A stretch of DNA of 17,532 nt from Candidatus Krumholzibacteriia bacterium (GCA_029935695.1 JAOZJV010000010.1:1-17532), one strand, 5' to 3'; numbered from the stretch's first letter, positions 1 to 6,771 are shown. Made by a program: numbers and translations. The notes: a model not told the origin generated them from the letters alone.

Positions 1-11
1 CCTCCCGCGAC

Positions 12-1667
12 CTACTGGGGAACCAGCCCATTCAAAAGAGCCTGCACAACCTTCTCCGCATCACGGCGCCGCAACTGTTCGTAACGCACCGCCCAGATGT
101 GATCATCAAAAGCCAGATTTCTCATCTCAACCAGCAACTTATAAGTCGCCGGATTATTCCGTAGCACCCCAAGGCTGCGGCCTTTGGCTTTGGCACCGGC
201 ACCCATATCGGCTAGCAGTTTTTCTGCCAGCTTCCGGCTGGTGTGGTCGATGCTGCTTTTTCTCTGGTAATACAGCAATGTGACAACTTCCCCCGAAGGA
301 GGATCATTGTCGGCATGAAAACTCAGGAACACCTGCCGTTTGACCGGCACGCCTTTCAAGGCTTTGCGCGTGATGGCAATCCGCTCATTGAGGTACTTCT
401 GCCCGCCCTTGGGCCAGGTAGACGGACGGTTGCGCCGGTTCCAATCCTTGTCGTTGAACACTTCGTTGCGATCATGCACGAAGGTCCTGGTCACCGGAGT
501 ATTACCGCGCAAAAGATGGTTCGGACTGATCATGGTCAAAGTTACATCCGCCCCATGCAGCTTGAGCAGGGCATACACGCGCAGGGCCGTGTCGTAGGCA
601 TATTCATCCTCGACGATGTAGGTGGCCTTGCCCGATGAGTCGAGGGTGCGCACGATGGCTCCGGGATCGATACCACCGTGGCCTGGATCGAGTACAAAGT
701 GCCAACCGGCAAAACGTTTGCTCAAACGAGGCATTTTGGCCAGGGTCTTGTCGAACTGACCCAGCAATTTGTGAGCGTGATTGTAGCACACCAGGGGGTT
801 GATGCTGCTCTCTTCGCGGAAGGTGCGGTTGCGCTGTTGGGAAGCCTTGGGCTTCTCGTAGTAGTAAGGTCCGTTACCAGGCTGCAACCGTTGCACACCG
901 GAAACTTTGATGTTCAATTTATCCCAGTCAATGGTGGCCTGACCGGCTGATGGTTCAGCCTGGGCCAAAGCTTCGGTGGCGGCACCGGGAGTGGGGCGAA
1001 CTTTCAGCTTCTGACCGGGATGAATCACCGAACCACGCAGGTTATTCAGCCGGCGCAATTCCCGCAGACTCATCTGGTGCAGGCGCGCAATTTCCGTGAG
1101 GTTGTCGCCGCGCTGGATAACGTAGACGGCGGTCAGGGCGGCGGCCTGGTCGCTCAGTTGCAACTCCTGCCCAATGAGAATGCGGTCACTCTTCAGCTTG
1201 TTGATGCGCTTGAGTTCGGAAACACTCATGCCATAAGCCCGGGCAATTTCCCACAGGGCATCGCCCCGTTCAACGATGTGCACTTTGCGGCCGGCTTCGC
1301 GCAGGCGCAATTTCTGCCCCACGAAAATGCGGTCGCTATTCAAATCATTGATCTGCATCAGCCGTTTGACGGTGGTGCCTTTGCGTTTGGCAATGCGCGA
1401 CAGATAATCGCCTCGCACAACCACATAGACCGCGTCATCGGAAGCGATCTGCCCCACTTTGAGGACCTGCCCGATCATGATGCGGTCGCCACTGAGGCCA
1501 TTCCATTGGCGCAAATTGCCCACAGTGGTCTTGTGCTTACGGGCCAGACTGGTCAGGCTTTCGCCACGCTTGACCGTGTGGGTTTTCCACTCGGCGGCAA
1601 ACGCATGGCATGCGCAGACGAGAAAAAGAATCAGAAGTGCGGTGGTGCGGAGCAGACGCTGGAAAAT
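12..1667 (-). CDS. Secreted N-acetylmuramoyl-L-alanine amidase with four LysM repeats
   Basis: Zn-dependent peptidoglycan amidase (Amidase_3 family) that would cut the bond between MurNAc and the stem peptide in the periplasm. With the proposed start the protein has 551 residues. An N-terminal signal peptide (Arg-rich start, hydrophobic core, AFA|A cleavage near residue 24) is followed by four LysM repeats of about 45 residues each (RGESL, RGDYL, RGDAL, RGDNL with VGQ/IGQ/PGQ ends). The C-terminal catalytic domain shows LDPGHGGIDPG, VEDEYAYD, SFHADND and LLVEM, matching the His/Glu/His zinc ligands and catalytic Glu of the family. Start choice: AAGGAGG at 1674-1680 lies 6 bases before an ATT codon at 1665-1667. 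No ATG, GTG or TTG occurs in frame between the predicted transcription start and the first LysM repeat. An upstream TTG at 1737-1739 lies inside the promoter spacer. Function is well supported; the exact start is inferred. Confidence 0.9.
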   Translation of the reverse strand: MFQRLLRTTALLILFLVCACHAFAAEWKTHTVKRGESLTSLARKHKTTVGNLRQWNGLSGDRIMIGQVLKVGQIASDDAVYVVVRGDYLSRIAKRKGTTVKRLMQINDLNSDRIFVGQKLRLREAGRKVHIVERGDALWEIARAYGMSVSELKRINKLKSDRILIGQELQLSDQAAALTAVYVIQRGDNLTEIARLHQMSLRELRRLNNLRGSVIHPGQKLKVRPTPGAATEALAQAEPSAGQATIDWDKLNIKVSGVQRLQPGNGPYYYEKPKASQQRNRTFREESSINPLVCYNHAHKLLGQFDKTLAKMPRLSKRFAGWHFVLDPGHGGIDPGAIVRTLDSSGKATYIVEDEYAYDTALRVYALLKLHGADVTLTMISPNHLLRGNTPVTRTFVHDRNEVFNDKDWNRRNRPSTWPKGGQKYLNERIAITRKALKGVPVKRQVFLSFHADNDPPSGEVVTLLYYQRKSSIDHTSRKLAEKLLADMGAGAKAKGRSLGVLRNNPATYKLLVEMRNLAFDDHIWAVRYEQLRRRDAEKVVQALLNGLVPQ

Positions 1668-1718
1668 ACCAATCCTCCTTGATTGGTAGAAAGCCTTCTT
1701 GCAGCAGGGACTCAGCAG

Positions 1719-1747
1719 ATGATATTGTCTCCTTCTCAATAATGCAA
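1719..1747 (-). promoter_or_regulatory. Sigma-70 type promoter of the LysM amidase gene
   Basis: Read on the minus strand: -35 TTGCAT (1742-1747), a 17-base spacer and -10 TATCAT (1719-1724). The predicted transcript starts near 1712 and has a leader of about 45 bases before the AAGGAGG/ATT start site. No experimental support; the match is to consensus only. Confidence 0.5.
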
Positions 1748-1790
1748 TGGAAACGGCGGCAGCTGCCACTACTGGAAAATGAGGCTCGGC

Positions 1791-2582
1791 ATGAAGAACC
1801 TGAAGCTGGACCGCCCCCTGGCGGTGTTTGATCTTGAAACCACTGGCATCGATCCCGACAAGGATCGCATCATTCAGATCGCCATCATCAGGGTGGAGCC
1901 CGACGGCCGGCGCAAAACTTACGAAACTCTGGTCAACCCGGAGATTCCCATCCCGCCCGATTCCACCAAAGTGCACGGCATCAAAGACAGCGATGTGCAG
2001 GACAAACCCACCTTCAGTCAAATTCGCCGTGAGGTGGAGGAATTTTTACAGGATGCCGCCCTCGGTGGATTCAACTCCATCAACTTCGACACTCCTTTGC
2101 TGATGGCCGAACTGAAGCGCTGCGAAGGTGAACTGGACCTGCGAAATGTCATGCAGGTGGATGCCATGCGCATCTTTCACACCATGGAGCGCCGTGATCT
2201 GACCGCCGCCTACCGATTCTATTGCGATAAGGAATTAGTGGGGGCTCACTCTGCCCTGGTGGACACCGAAGCCACTTTGGATATTCTGGACGCCCAGCTG
2301 GGCCGTTACGAAGATGTTCCCAGGGAACTGGCCGAGCTGCACCGGTTCTGCAATCCCCACGAAGGGAAATTTGTGGACCGCCGTCGCAAATTTTTGTGGA
2401 GCGAATCTGATGAAGCTGTTTTCACCTTCGGCAAATACAAAAACCAGAGCCTGAATGAGGTTTGCAAGGACCAGCGGGGCCGCGGATATCTGGAATGGAT
2501 GCTCGGCAAGGATTTCAACGAAGAAGTGAAGGATATCCTTCGTTCTGCCCTCGACGGAGTCTTCCCCAAAAAGCAGGGTTGA
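1791..2582 (+). CDS. DnaQ-like DEDDh 3'-5' exonuclease with C-terminal DUF3820-type domain
   Basis: Predicted 3'-5' exonuclease of the DNA polymerase III epsilon superfamily, 263 residues, cytoplasmic. The five DEDDh residues are all visible: Asp14 and Glu16 in FDLETTG, Asp101 in NFDTP, and His154 and Asp159 in GAHSALVDT. After the nuclease domain (about residues 1-180) a C-terminal segment, from about residue 212, carries FGKYKNQSL and a following YLEWM. That pattern matches the small DUF3820 (putative quorum-sensing-regulated virulence factor) domain found on some standalone DnaQ-like nucleases. I chose ATG 1791 because GAGG lies 6 bases upstream; ATG 1779 in the same frame has a weaker site. 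The gene is divergent from the amidase. It could act in repair or proofreading rather than being the replicative epsilon subunit; the sequence alone does not decide. Confidence 0.88.
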   Translation: MKNLKLDRPLAVFDLETTGIDPDKDRIIQIAIIRVEPDGRRKTYETLVNPEIPIPPDSTKVHGIKDSDVQDKPTFSQIRREVEEFLQDAALGGFNSINFDTPLLMAELKRCEGELDLRNVMQVDAMRIFHTMERRDLTAAYRFYCDKELVGAHSALVDTEATLDILDAQLGRYEDVPRELAELHRFCNPHEGKFVDRRRKFLWSESDEAVFTFGKYKNQSLNEVCKDQRGRGYLEWMLGKDFNEEVKDILRSALDGVFPKKQG

Positions 2583-2601
2583 AAGTAATCTACCGCTTTT
2601 A

Positions 2602-2639
2602 CCCCGGAATTGACCACCTCTGGTCGGTCAATTCCGGGG
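2602..2639 (+). terminator. Long perfect hairpin after the exonuclease gene
   Basis: A perfect 14-bp inverted repeat (CCCCGGAATTGACC / GGTCAATTCCGGGG) with a 10-base loop starts 20 bases after the exonuclease stop codon. It is placed like a terminator, but the sequence after it (CTTCTGATTTCT) is only moderately T-rich. Termination is therefore likely but not certain. Confidence 0.6.
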
Positions 2640-2700
2640 CTTCTGATTTCTAAAGAACTAAAAATCAACCCATTAGCCCCACAATTCTCTGAATTCCCAT

Positions 2701-2718
2701 TTGGAACGAGTGTTGCAT
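2701..2718 (+). promoter_or_regulatory. Sigma-54 (RpoN) promoter of the pseudopilin/HDOD operon
   Basis: TTGGAACGAGTGTTGCAT differs from the -24/-12 consensus TTGGCACG-N4-TTGCA at one position. The invariant GG and GC doublets are separated by exactly 10 bases. Transcription should start near 2728, about 60 bases before the pseudopilin start codon. Sigma-54 promoters need an AAA+ activator bound upstream; no enhancer site was recognised. Confidence 0.7.
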
Positions 2719-2789
2719 TCATATTCCTGAGATTTTGTCCCTGTGGCAGATAGTCACACTCCCCCAATGGGATCGAGCACAGGAATTCC

Positions 2790-3470
2790 ATGAGGATTTT
2801 GTCAAAACAAAAAGGTTTTTTGCATTTTGAAAGCATGTTGGGTTTGGGCCTGTTGGCCGCCGTCGTGCTTTTTGTGGTGCCGCCTCTGCAGGTGGGCATG
2901 GAAAATGAACGACCTTTGCGCACCGTCATGGAGGCTGAAAAAGTAGCCCGCGCGGTGTTGGATTATCATACTGATGTGGGGATGTGGCCGGTGAAAGGGG
3001 ATGGCCAGACGGATCTGGCACTTCTGGTTCCGGCGCACAACAAAGGACGCACCCGGGCTATGGCCACCTCCATGAATTCGGCCACCGAAGGTATCATGAT
3101 GGGCACCATGGTCAGTTCGGGCAATGAAGAAACAACCCCTGATCCCATACATCAAAGCTGGCTCAAGGAAGTTCCTGTGGATCCCTGGAGTCGCCCCTTC
3201 CGAGTGGTGATCATGGGTGACCGAGTAGGAACTCAACCGGTCAACACCTCTTCAGGATATCCAGACGAGCCACCCGCGGGAACCGCCATCGTCGTCATCA
3301 GCGCTGGGCCGAACGGACTTTACGACACAGACCTGGCTCACTTGTGGAGCGCCGATCTTTCCGGCCGTCTCACCCAGCAGGGTCGCGTCGATAAACCCAG
3401 AACAGACAATTCATTTGGTGGGGATGATCTTGGTTTCGTCCTGGCCCGCACAACTTTGGGGGGTCATTGA
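2790..3470 (+). CDS. Type II secretion/type IV pilus-like pseudopilin (GspG-like)
   Basis: Prepilin-like protein of 226 residues. The N-terminus has a short basic leader ending in Lys8-Gly9, followed by Phe10 and Glu14. This is the prepilin peptidase site G|FxxxE, with Glu at +5 of the mature protein. A hydrophobic helix follows (LGLGLLAAVVLFVVPPL). Later motifs resemble GspG: VPVDPWSRPF (compare DPWGNPY) and SAGPNGLYDTD, where GspG has its glycine/aspartate calcium-binding loop. The protein is longer than typical GspG (about 140 residues), with an insert around residues 75-120. The ATG is preceded by AGGA with good spacing, and the gene lies behind a sigma-54 promoter. Membrane or pseudopilus location is inferred. 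It could instead be a pilin of a secretion-like fibre; no other assembly genes are nearby. Confidence 0.75.
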   Translation: MRILSKQKGFLHFESMLGLGLLAAVVLFVVPPLQVGMENERPLRTVMEAEKVARAVLDYHTDVGMWPVKGDGQTDLALLVPAHNKGRTRAMATSMNSATEGIMMGTMVSSGNEETTPDPIHQSWLKEVPVDPWSRPFRVVIMGDRVGTQPVNTSSGYPDEPPAGTAIVVISAGPNGLYDTDLAHLWSADLSGRLTQQGRVDKPRTDNSFGGDDLGFVLARTTLGGH

Positions 3471-4348
3471 TGAGTGTCACCACTGCTCCAGGCAATGAAT
3501 GGAAAACAGTTCGTTTTGAAGTGCTCGAAAAAACCGAAAGTCTGCCCAGTCTCAGCATTGTGGTATCGGAATTTCTGGTGTTGGCGAGGCGTGATTTTTT
3601 CACCGCCAAGGATTTTGAAACCGTCATCAGCAAGGACCAGGCTTTGGTGGCCCGGCTGCTGAAGGTGGCCAACAGCGGTTTGTACGGCCGCTCCCGAAGC
3701 ATCACCACCATCCCTGAAGCCGTGGTTATGATCGGTGTGGACAACCTCAAAAAAATTGTCTACGCCGTCAGCAGCGAAGGTTTGACCCGGCAGGTTCTGG
3801 AGAATTACAACTACCATCCTGACCAGGGTTTCTGGCTGCACTCCATGGGAGTGGGGCACGCCACCAAGGTGTTGGTGGAGGCCTCAAGCCAGTGTCCCTT
3901 GAACGGAGAAGAGGGTTTTGTAGCCGGGCTGCTTCACGACGTGGGCAAACTGGTCATCGATGGATTTCTGCCATCGGGAAGCCCCCGGGCCATCACCCGG
4001 GAGCAGGAAAAAGAAGCCGTGGGTTTGGACCATGGAGAATTGGCAGAATACATTTTAAAACAATGGAACTTGCCGCTCAGCACTGCAACCACCGTGCGTT
4101 ATCATCATGACTATCAGGGTGCTGGCGAGTTTGCCGGTGGGGCAGCGGCCCTGGCATTGGCCGAAGGTGTTTGCTCCACCTGGGATCTGGGCAGAAACAT
4201 CCCCATGGATCTCAGCCAGGAAGTGCCAAAGGAACAATTCAGTGAATTGATGGACTTCCTGGCCATCGATCCCGCCAAGTGGGATCAGGTGATCTGGGAC
4301 ATCCGCCAAAGCCTGGTGGGCCTGGACGAAGTCTTTGGTGACGACTGA
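3470..4348 (+). CDS. HDOD-domain signalling protein
   Basis: Protein of 292 residues in which nearly the whole length is an HDOD domain, a relative of HD-type phosphohydrolases found in bacterial signalling proteins. Typical features are LPSLSIVVSEFLVLAR near the N-terminus, the segment ISKDQALVARLLKVANS, and the core LLHDVGK with an HD pair at His156-Asp157. A second YHHDYQG motif follows about 55 residues later. Many HDOD proteins have lost the metal-binding HD pair; this one keeps it, so residual catalysis cannot be excluded. The ATG shares its first base with the pseudopilin stop codon (TGATG), indicating translational coupling and a shared sigma-54 transcript. Such proteins commonly regulate motility, secretion or stress responses. 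The substrate is unknown. Confidence 0.85.
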   Translation: MSVTTAPGNEWKTVRFEVLEKTESLPSLSIVVSEFLVLARRDFFTAKDFETVISKDQALVARLLKVANSGLYGRSRSITTIPEAVVMIGVDNLKKIVYAVSSEGLTRQVLENYNYHPDQGFWLHSMGVGHATKVLVEASSQCPLNGEEGFVAGLLHDVGKLVIDGFLPSGSPRAITREQEKEAVGLDHGELAEYILKQWNLPLSTATTVRYHHDYQGAGEFAGGAAALALAEGVCSTWDLGRNIPMDLSQEVPKEQFSELMDFLAIDPAKWDQVIWDIRQSLVGLDEVFGDD

Positions 4349-5068
4349 TTATCTGCGAGACATCAGCAACCTGAGCACATACCAGAACATCAGGGCCACT
4401 GAGGCGAAAAGCTCCAGGGAAGCGCCCACGTACCGGTCGTTGGGCCAGTACCGCAGAATGTTGGATGTATCGTGAAGGATGGCGCCACCGGCCAAAGCAA
4501 TCATCGCCACCGAGAACCAGGTGCCCAGCTCAAACCCGAATAACACTGCGCCGACGATGGCGACCAAAGCCATCACTCCACCCCACCGCAACATACTGCC
4601 CAGGAAGCTGAAGTCTTTGCGTGTGGTGAAGACCACGGCCGTCAGTCCGGCAAACCCCAGCAGAGTGATCACGGCCGCGCTTTGGATGACTCCGCCGCCG
4701 GCGTAATTGTTGGCAATGTACAGCATGGGCGCGAAGATGATGGCCTGGACCAGAACGTACAGTCCCAACCCGAAATATTGAGTGCCGATGCCGCCAGCTT
4801 TGGCCGCCATGCTGCGGGCCAGCCATCCACACACCATGAATCCACCCATGACCAGCAGCCAGTTTACACTCAGCAGGGCCTTGGAAATGTTCAGGGCCAA
4901 TCCCGATTTGAAGAAATACACTTCAATGAGGGTGAACAGGGCGATGGCTCCCACCAGGTGTCCGTATACTTTCATGATGAACACACCGCGCTGGGTGGCG
5001 GCCTGCTCGGGGCTGAATGACGGTGTGGCGCGGAAATCTTCTTGGGCGAAGCCCTGGCTCTGGCTCAT
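4349..5068 (-). CDS. Bax inhibitor-1 (UPF0005/YccA-type) family membrane protein
   Basis: Inner-membrane protein of 239 residues with about seven hydrophobic segments after a 30-residue polar N-terminus. The arrangement, and the ILHDTSNILR motif near residue 197, match the BI-1/TMBIM family (E. coli YccA and YbhL, B. subtilis YetJ). Members act as pH-gated calcium leak channels or modulators of membrane proteases. The family's last helix normally has an aspartate in a LYLD-like motif; here the aligned stretch is ELFASVALMF, so that position appears to be Ser223, with Glu219 one turn earlier. The start has AAAGGA six bases upstream. The stop codon directly abuts that of the convergent HDOD gene with no base between, so antisense read-through is possible. 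Confidence 0.88.
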   Translation of the reverse strand: MSQSQGFAQEDFRATPSFSPEQAATQRGVFIMKVYGHLVGAIALFTLIEVYFFKSGLALNISKALLSVNWLLVMGGFMVCGWLARSMAAKAGGIGTQYFGLGLYVLVQAIIFAPMLYIANNYAGGGVIQSAAVITLLGFAGLTAVVFTTRKDFSFLGSMLRWGGVMALVAIVGAVLFGFELGTWFSVAMIALAGGAILHDTSNILRYWPNDRYVGASLELFASVALMFWYVLRLLMSRR

Positions 5069-5102
5069 GGTCGTCCTTTCGGGTGGGGAATAATTTTTTC
5101 AG

Positions 5103-5131
5103 AAAATAATGATACCCGGGACAATGGTCAA
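5103..5131 (-). promoter_or_regulatory. Sigma-70 type promoter of the BI-1 family gene
   Basis: On the minus strand: -35 TTGACC (5126-5131), a 17-base spacer and -10 TATTTT (5103-5108). It lies immediately after the flagellin stop codon and about 30 bases before the BI-1 start codon. It would let this gene be expressed independently of flagellin. Consensus match only. Confidence 0.5.
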
Positions 5132-5138
5132 TGTTCCA

Positions 5139-5975
5139 CTAAATTCCCAACAATCGGAGGGCAATGTTGGGGGCCGTGTTGGCCTGGCTCAGCATGGAGA
5201 CGGCCACCTGCTGGAGGATTTGGGCACTGGTCAGTTCGCTGGTTTCACGGGCCACGTCCACATCCCGGATGCGGCTGTTGGCAGCCGAGAGATTTTCCTG
5301 ATAATTCAAGTTCACGCGGATGGTGGATTCGAGTCGGTTCTGCATGGCTCCGAGGCGGGCCCGCCCCTCGTTGAGAGTTTGCATGGCCTGATCCAAAACC
5401 GGCATCACGGGCTGGGCAGACGGGCCGGGCAGCGTGGCAATATTGAGAGTGGTCAGCGCCAGGCCTCCGGCAGTGAAGGAATCACTCAAATCCAGGTCGA
5501 TGGATGATGATGCTGAATCTCCGATGCCCACATGCAGATCCAGAATCCCGGCACTGCCATCCAGCAGGCTTATTCCGTTGAAGTCGACCCCTTCGCCGAT
5601 GCGGGTGATTTCTTCCATGAGGGTTTGGAATTCGGCGTCGAGATGACCCCGTTGGTCGTTGGTCACGGTACCGGTCACCGATTGCATGGTCAGTTCGCGC
5701 ATGCGGATGAGGATGTTGCTGATCTCGTCCATGGCGCCGTCAGCTGTCTGCACCACACTGATGCCGTCGGCGGCGTTGCGGGTCACCACGTCGAGGGCTC
5801 GAATGTCTGCCTTCAAACCTTCGGAAATGGCCAGCCCGGCGGCGTCATCAGAAGCCCGGGTAATACGCAGACCCGAACTCAGCCTTTCCATGGACTTGGA
5901 AACGCGAGCAGTGGCTCTGGCCAGGTGTCGCTGTGTGCTCAGCGACCCCATATTCGTGTTGATGCGGATACCCAC
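5139..5975 (-). CDS. fliC: Flagellin (short, D0/D1 type)
   Basis: Structural subunit of the flagellar filament, 278 residues, exported by the flagellar type III system. The N-terminal half has the classic flagellin core (MGIRINTN, RLSSGLRI, DDAAGLAI, then MRELTMQS). The C-terminal half has the matching helix pair (RLGAMQNRLEST, ANSRIRDVD, ILQQV, SMLSQAN, LRLLG). Only a short central part separates them, so the variable surface domains D2/D3 are essentially absent. The start codon is GTG at 5973-5975, preceded by AAGGA with an 8-base gap. A sigma-28 promoter and a structured leader lie upstream. No other flagellar gene is in the window, so it is a detached late gene. Confidence 0.96.
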   Translation of the reverse strand: MGIRINTNMGSLSTQRHLARATARVSKSMERLSSGLRITRASDDAAGLAISEGLKADIRALDVVTRNAADGISVVQTADGAMDEISNILIRMRELTMQSVTGTVTNDQRGHLDAEFQTLMEEITRIGEGVDFNGISLLDGSAGILDLHVGIGDSASSSIDLDLSDSFTAGGLALTTLNIATLPGPSAQPVMPVLDQAMQTLNEGRARLGAMQNRLESTIRVNLNYQENLSAANSRIRDVDVARETSELTSAQILQQVAVSMLSQANTAPNIALRLLGI

Positions 5976-5979
5976 AGGT

Positions 5980-5991
5980 CAGATCCTTCTG
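5980..5991 (-). promoter_or_regulatory. Small hairpin masking the flagellin ribosome binding site (CsrA-site-like)
   Basis: On the flagellin mRNA CAGAAGGATCTG folds as CAGA-AGGA-TCTG, so the Shine-Dalgarno AAGGA lies in and beside the loop. GGA in a hairpin loop overlapping the ribosome site is the typical CsrA binding arrangement, as known for flagellin leaders of other bacteria. The four-pair stem is short, so the fold itself is tentative. Confidence 0.45.
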
Positions 5992-6026
5992 TCCCTATTT
6001 GAGCTTCACTTGGTTGTGTATCCACG

Positions 6027-6046
6027 AGCGGGATTCCTTTCCCGCT
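6027..6046 (-). promoter_or_regulatory. Leader hairpin with AAGGAA loop upstream of flagellin (CsrA-site-like)
   Basis: On the mRNA strand AGCGGGA and TCCCGCT form a perfect 7-bp stem around the loop AAGGAA. The loop contains the A-N-GGA core of CsrA sites. It lies in the flagellin 5' leader, 35 bases upstream of the second hairpin at the ribosome site. That spacing would allow one CsrA dimer to bridge both. Confidence 0.5.
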
Positions 6047-6096
6047 GCGCAATATGCAGACATGGCCCGGCTGCGACCGGAACCTGTCTGGTTATT

Positions 6097-6123
6097 TTAT
6101 CGGTGGGTATTGGGGGGAATTTA
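6097..6123 (-). promoter_or_regulatory. Sigma-28 (FliA) promoter of flagellin
   Basis: On the minus strand: TAAA (6120-6123), exactly 15 bases, then ACCGATAA (6097-6104). The consensus is TAAA-N15-GCCGATAA, so only one base differs. Transcription would begin near 6090, giving a leader of about 115 bases. This is the expected class of promoter for a late flagellar gene. Confidence 0.8.
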
Positions 6124-6140
6124 GCCGGAATTAGAGCAAA

Positions 6141-6159
6141 GGGGCCGTATTTCGGCCCC
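6141..6159 (-). terminator. Rho-independent-like terminator after the DUF4136 lipoprotein gene
   Basis: On the minus strand GGGGCCG-AAATA-CGGCCCC forms a perfect 7-bp GC-rich stem with a 5-base loop, followed by TTTGCTCT. It lies about 15 bases beyond the lipoprotein stop codon. It separates that gene from the flagellin promoter just downstream. Confidence 0.65.
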
Positions 6160-6174
6160 CATGACTCAAGCTGA

Positions 6175-6771
6175 CTAGTTAAGAGGAGGTGGAAAATTGG
6201 CCATGATCTGGTTCACGACAGTGTCGATTTTGTACTGCACTTCTTCGGGAGATTTCTGACCACTGCCCACAACACCTTCCCCGGTGCCGCGCCACACGAG
6301 TTCCTGTGTTTTGGCATCCACAATATCGATGATCATCCGGCCTTCCTGGTACTGATAAACATCCATCCCAGTGCCTCCATAGTAGCCACCGTATCCGCCC
6401 CAATAATGACCGGAATAGCCGTAACCCCAATCAGAGACCTGGATTTTGTCCTGCACACCGAGGTGAAACACAGTCAACAGGTCAGGATTATCGGAACTCA
6501 GGGTGAAGCCTTTGGTGGCCATTTCGCTGTTAACGGAAGCTTTGATTCGGTTGCTGAGCAGCCCATTTCTGGTGGTTGCCTGGGCGGCATCCATGGCCTG
6601 GGTGGCATCGGCAGGATCGGGGGCCCAGTCAAATGTCTTGTAGGCACCGAAATTGGTGGTGGTGTCGTAGTCGTAGTTGACATTGATGCCAGACGAGCAA
6701 CCGGTCAATATCAGCAGGGTCAGGCCAAGGGCCACGGAAAGAATACGGGTCACAGTGGAACGCAGATTCAT
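6175..6771 (-). CDS. DUF4136 family lipoprotein
   Basis: Predicted lipoprotein of 198 residues. It has a signal sequence with basic residues, a hydrophobic stretch and the lipobox LTGC with Cys25 as the lipidated residue. After it come NYDYDTTTNFGAYKTFDW and, near the C-terminus, RMIIDIVDAKTQELVWRG, both hallmarks of the DUF4136 family. The middle is rich in glycine and tyrosine (GYSGHYWGGYGGYYGG). The function of the family is unknown; members sit in the envelope of many diderms. ATG 6771 was chosen because AGGAG lies 7 bases upstream. A TTG two codons earlier would place the same site too close. It lies downstream of the FadL-like gene on the same strand with a 75-base gap, so co-transcription is possible. 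Confidence 0.85.
   Translation of the reverse strand: MNLRSTVTRILSVALGLTLLILTGCSSGINVNYDYDTTTNFGAYKTFDWAPDPADATQAMDAAQATTRNGLLSNRIKASVNSEMATKGFTLSSDNPDLLTVFHLGVQDKIQVSDWGYGYSGHYWGGYGGYYGGTGMDVYQYQEGRMIIDIVDAKTQELVWRGTGEGVVGSGQKSPEEVQYKIDTVVNQIMANFPPPLN

Noticed and set aside
1020..1682. Long plus-strand frame opposite the LysM amidase
   Set aside because: A mirror frame created by the codon use of the amidase; the encoded protein has no domain, and the minus-strand protein has complete family motifs.
1754..1766. GGCAGCTGCC palindrome in the amidase/exonuclease intergenic region
   Set aside because: Only 10 bp, in a stretch of GGC-rich sequence, with no second copy or positional logic. Likely chance.
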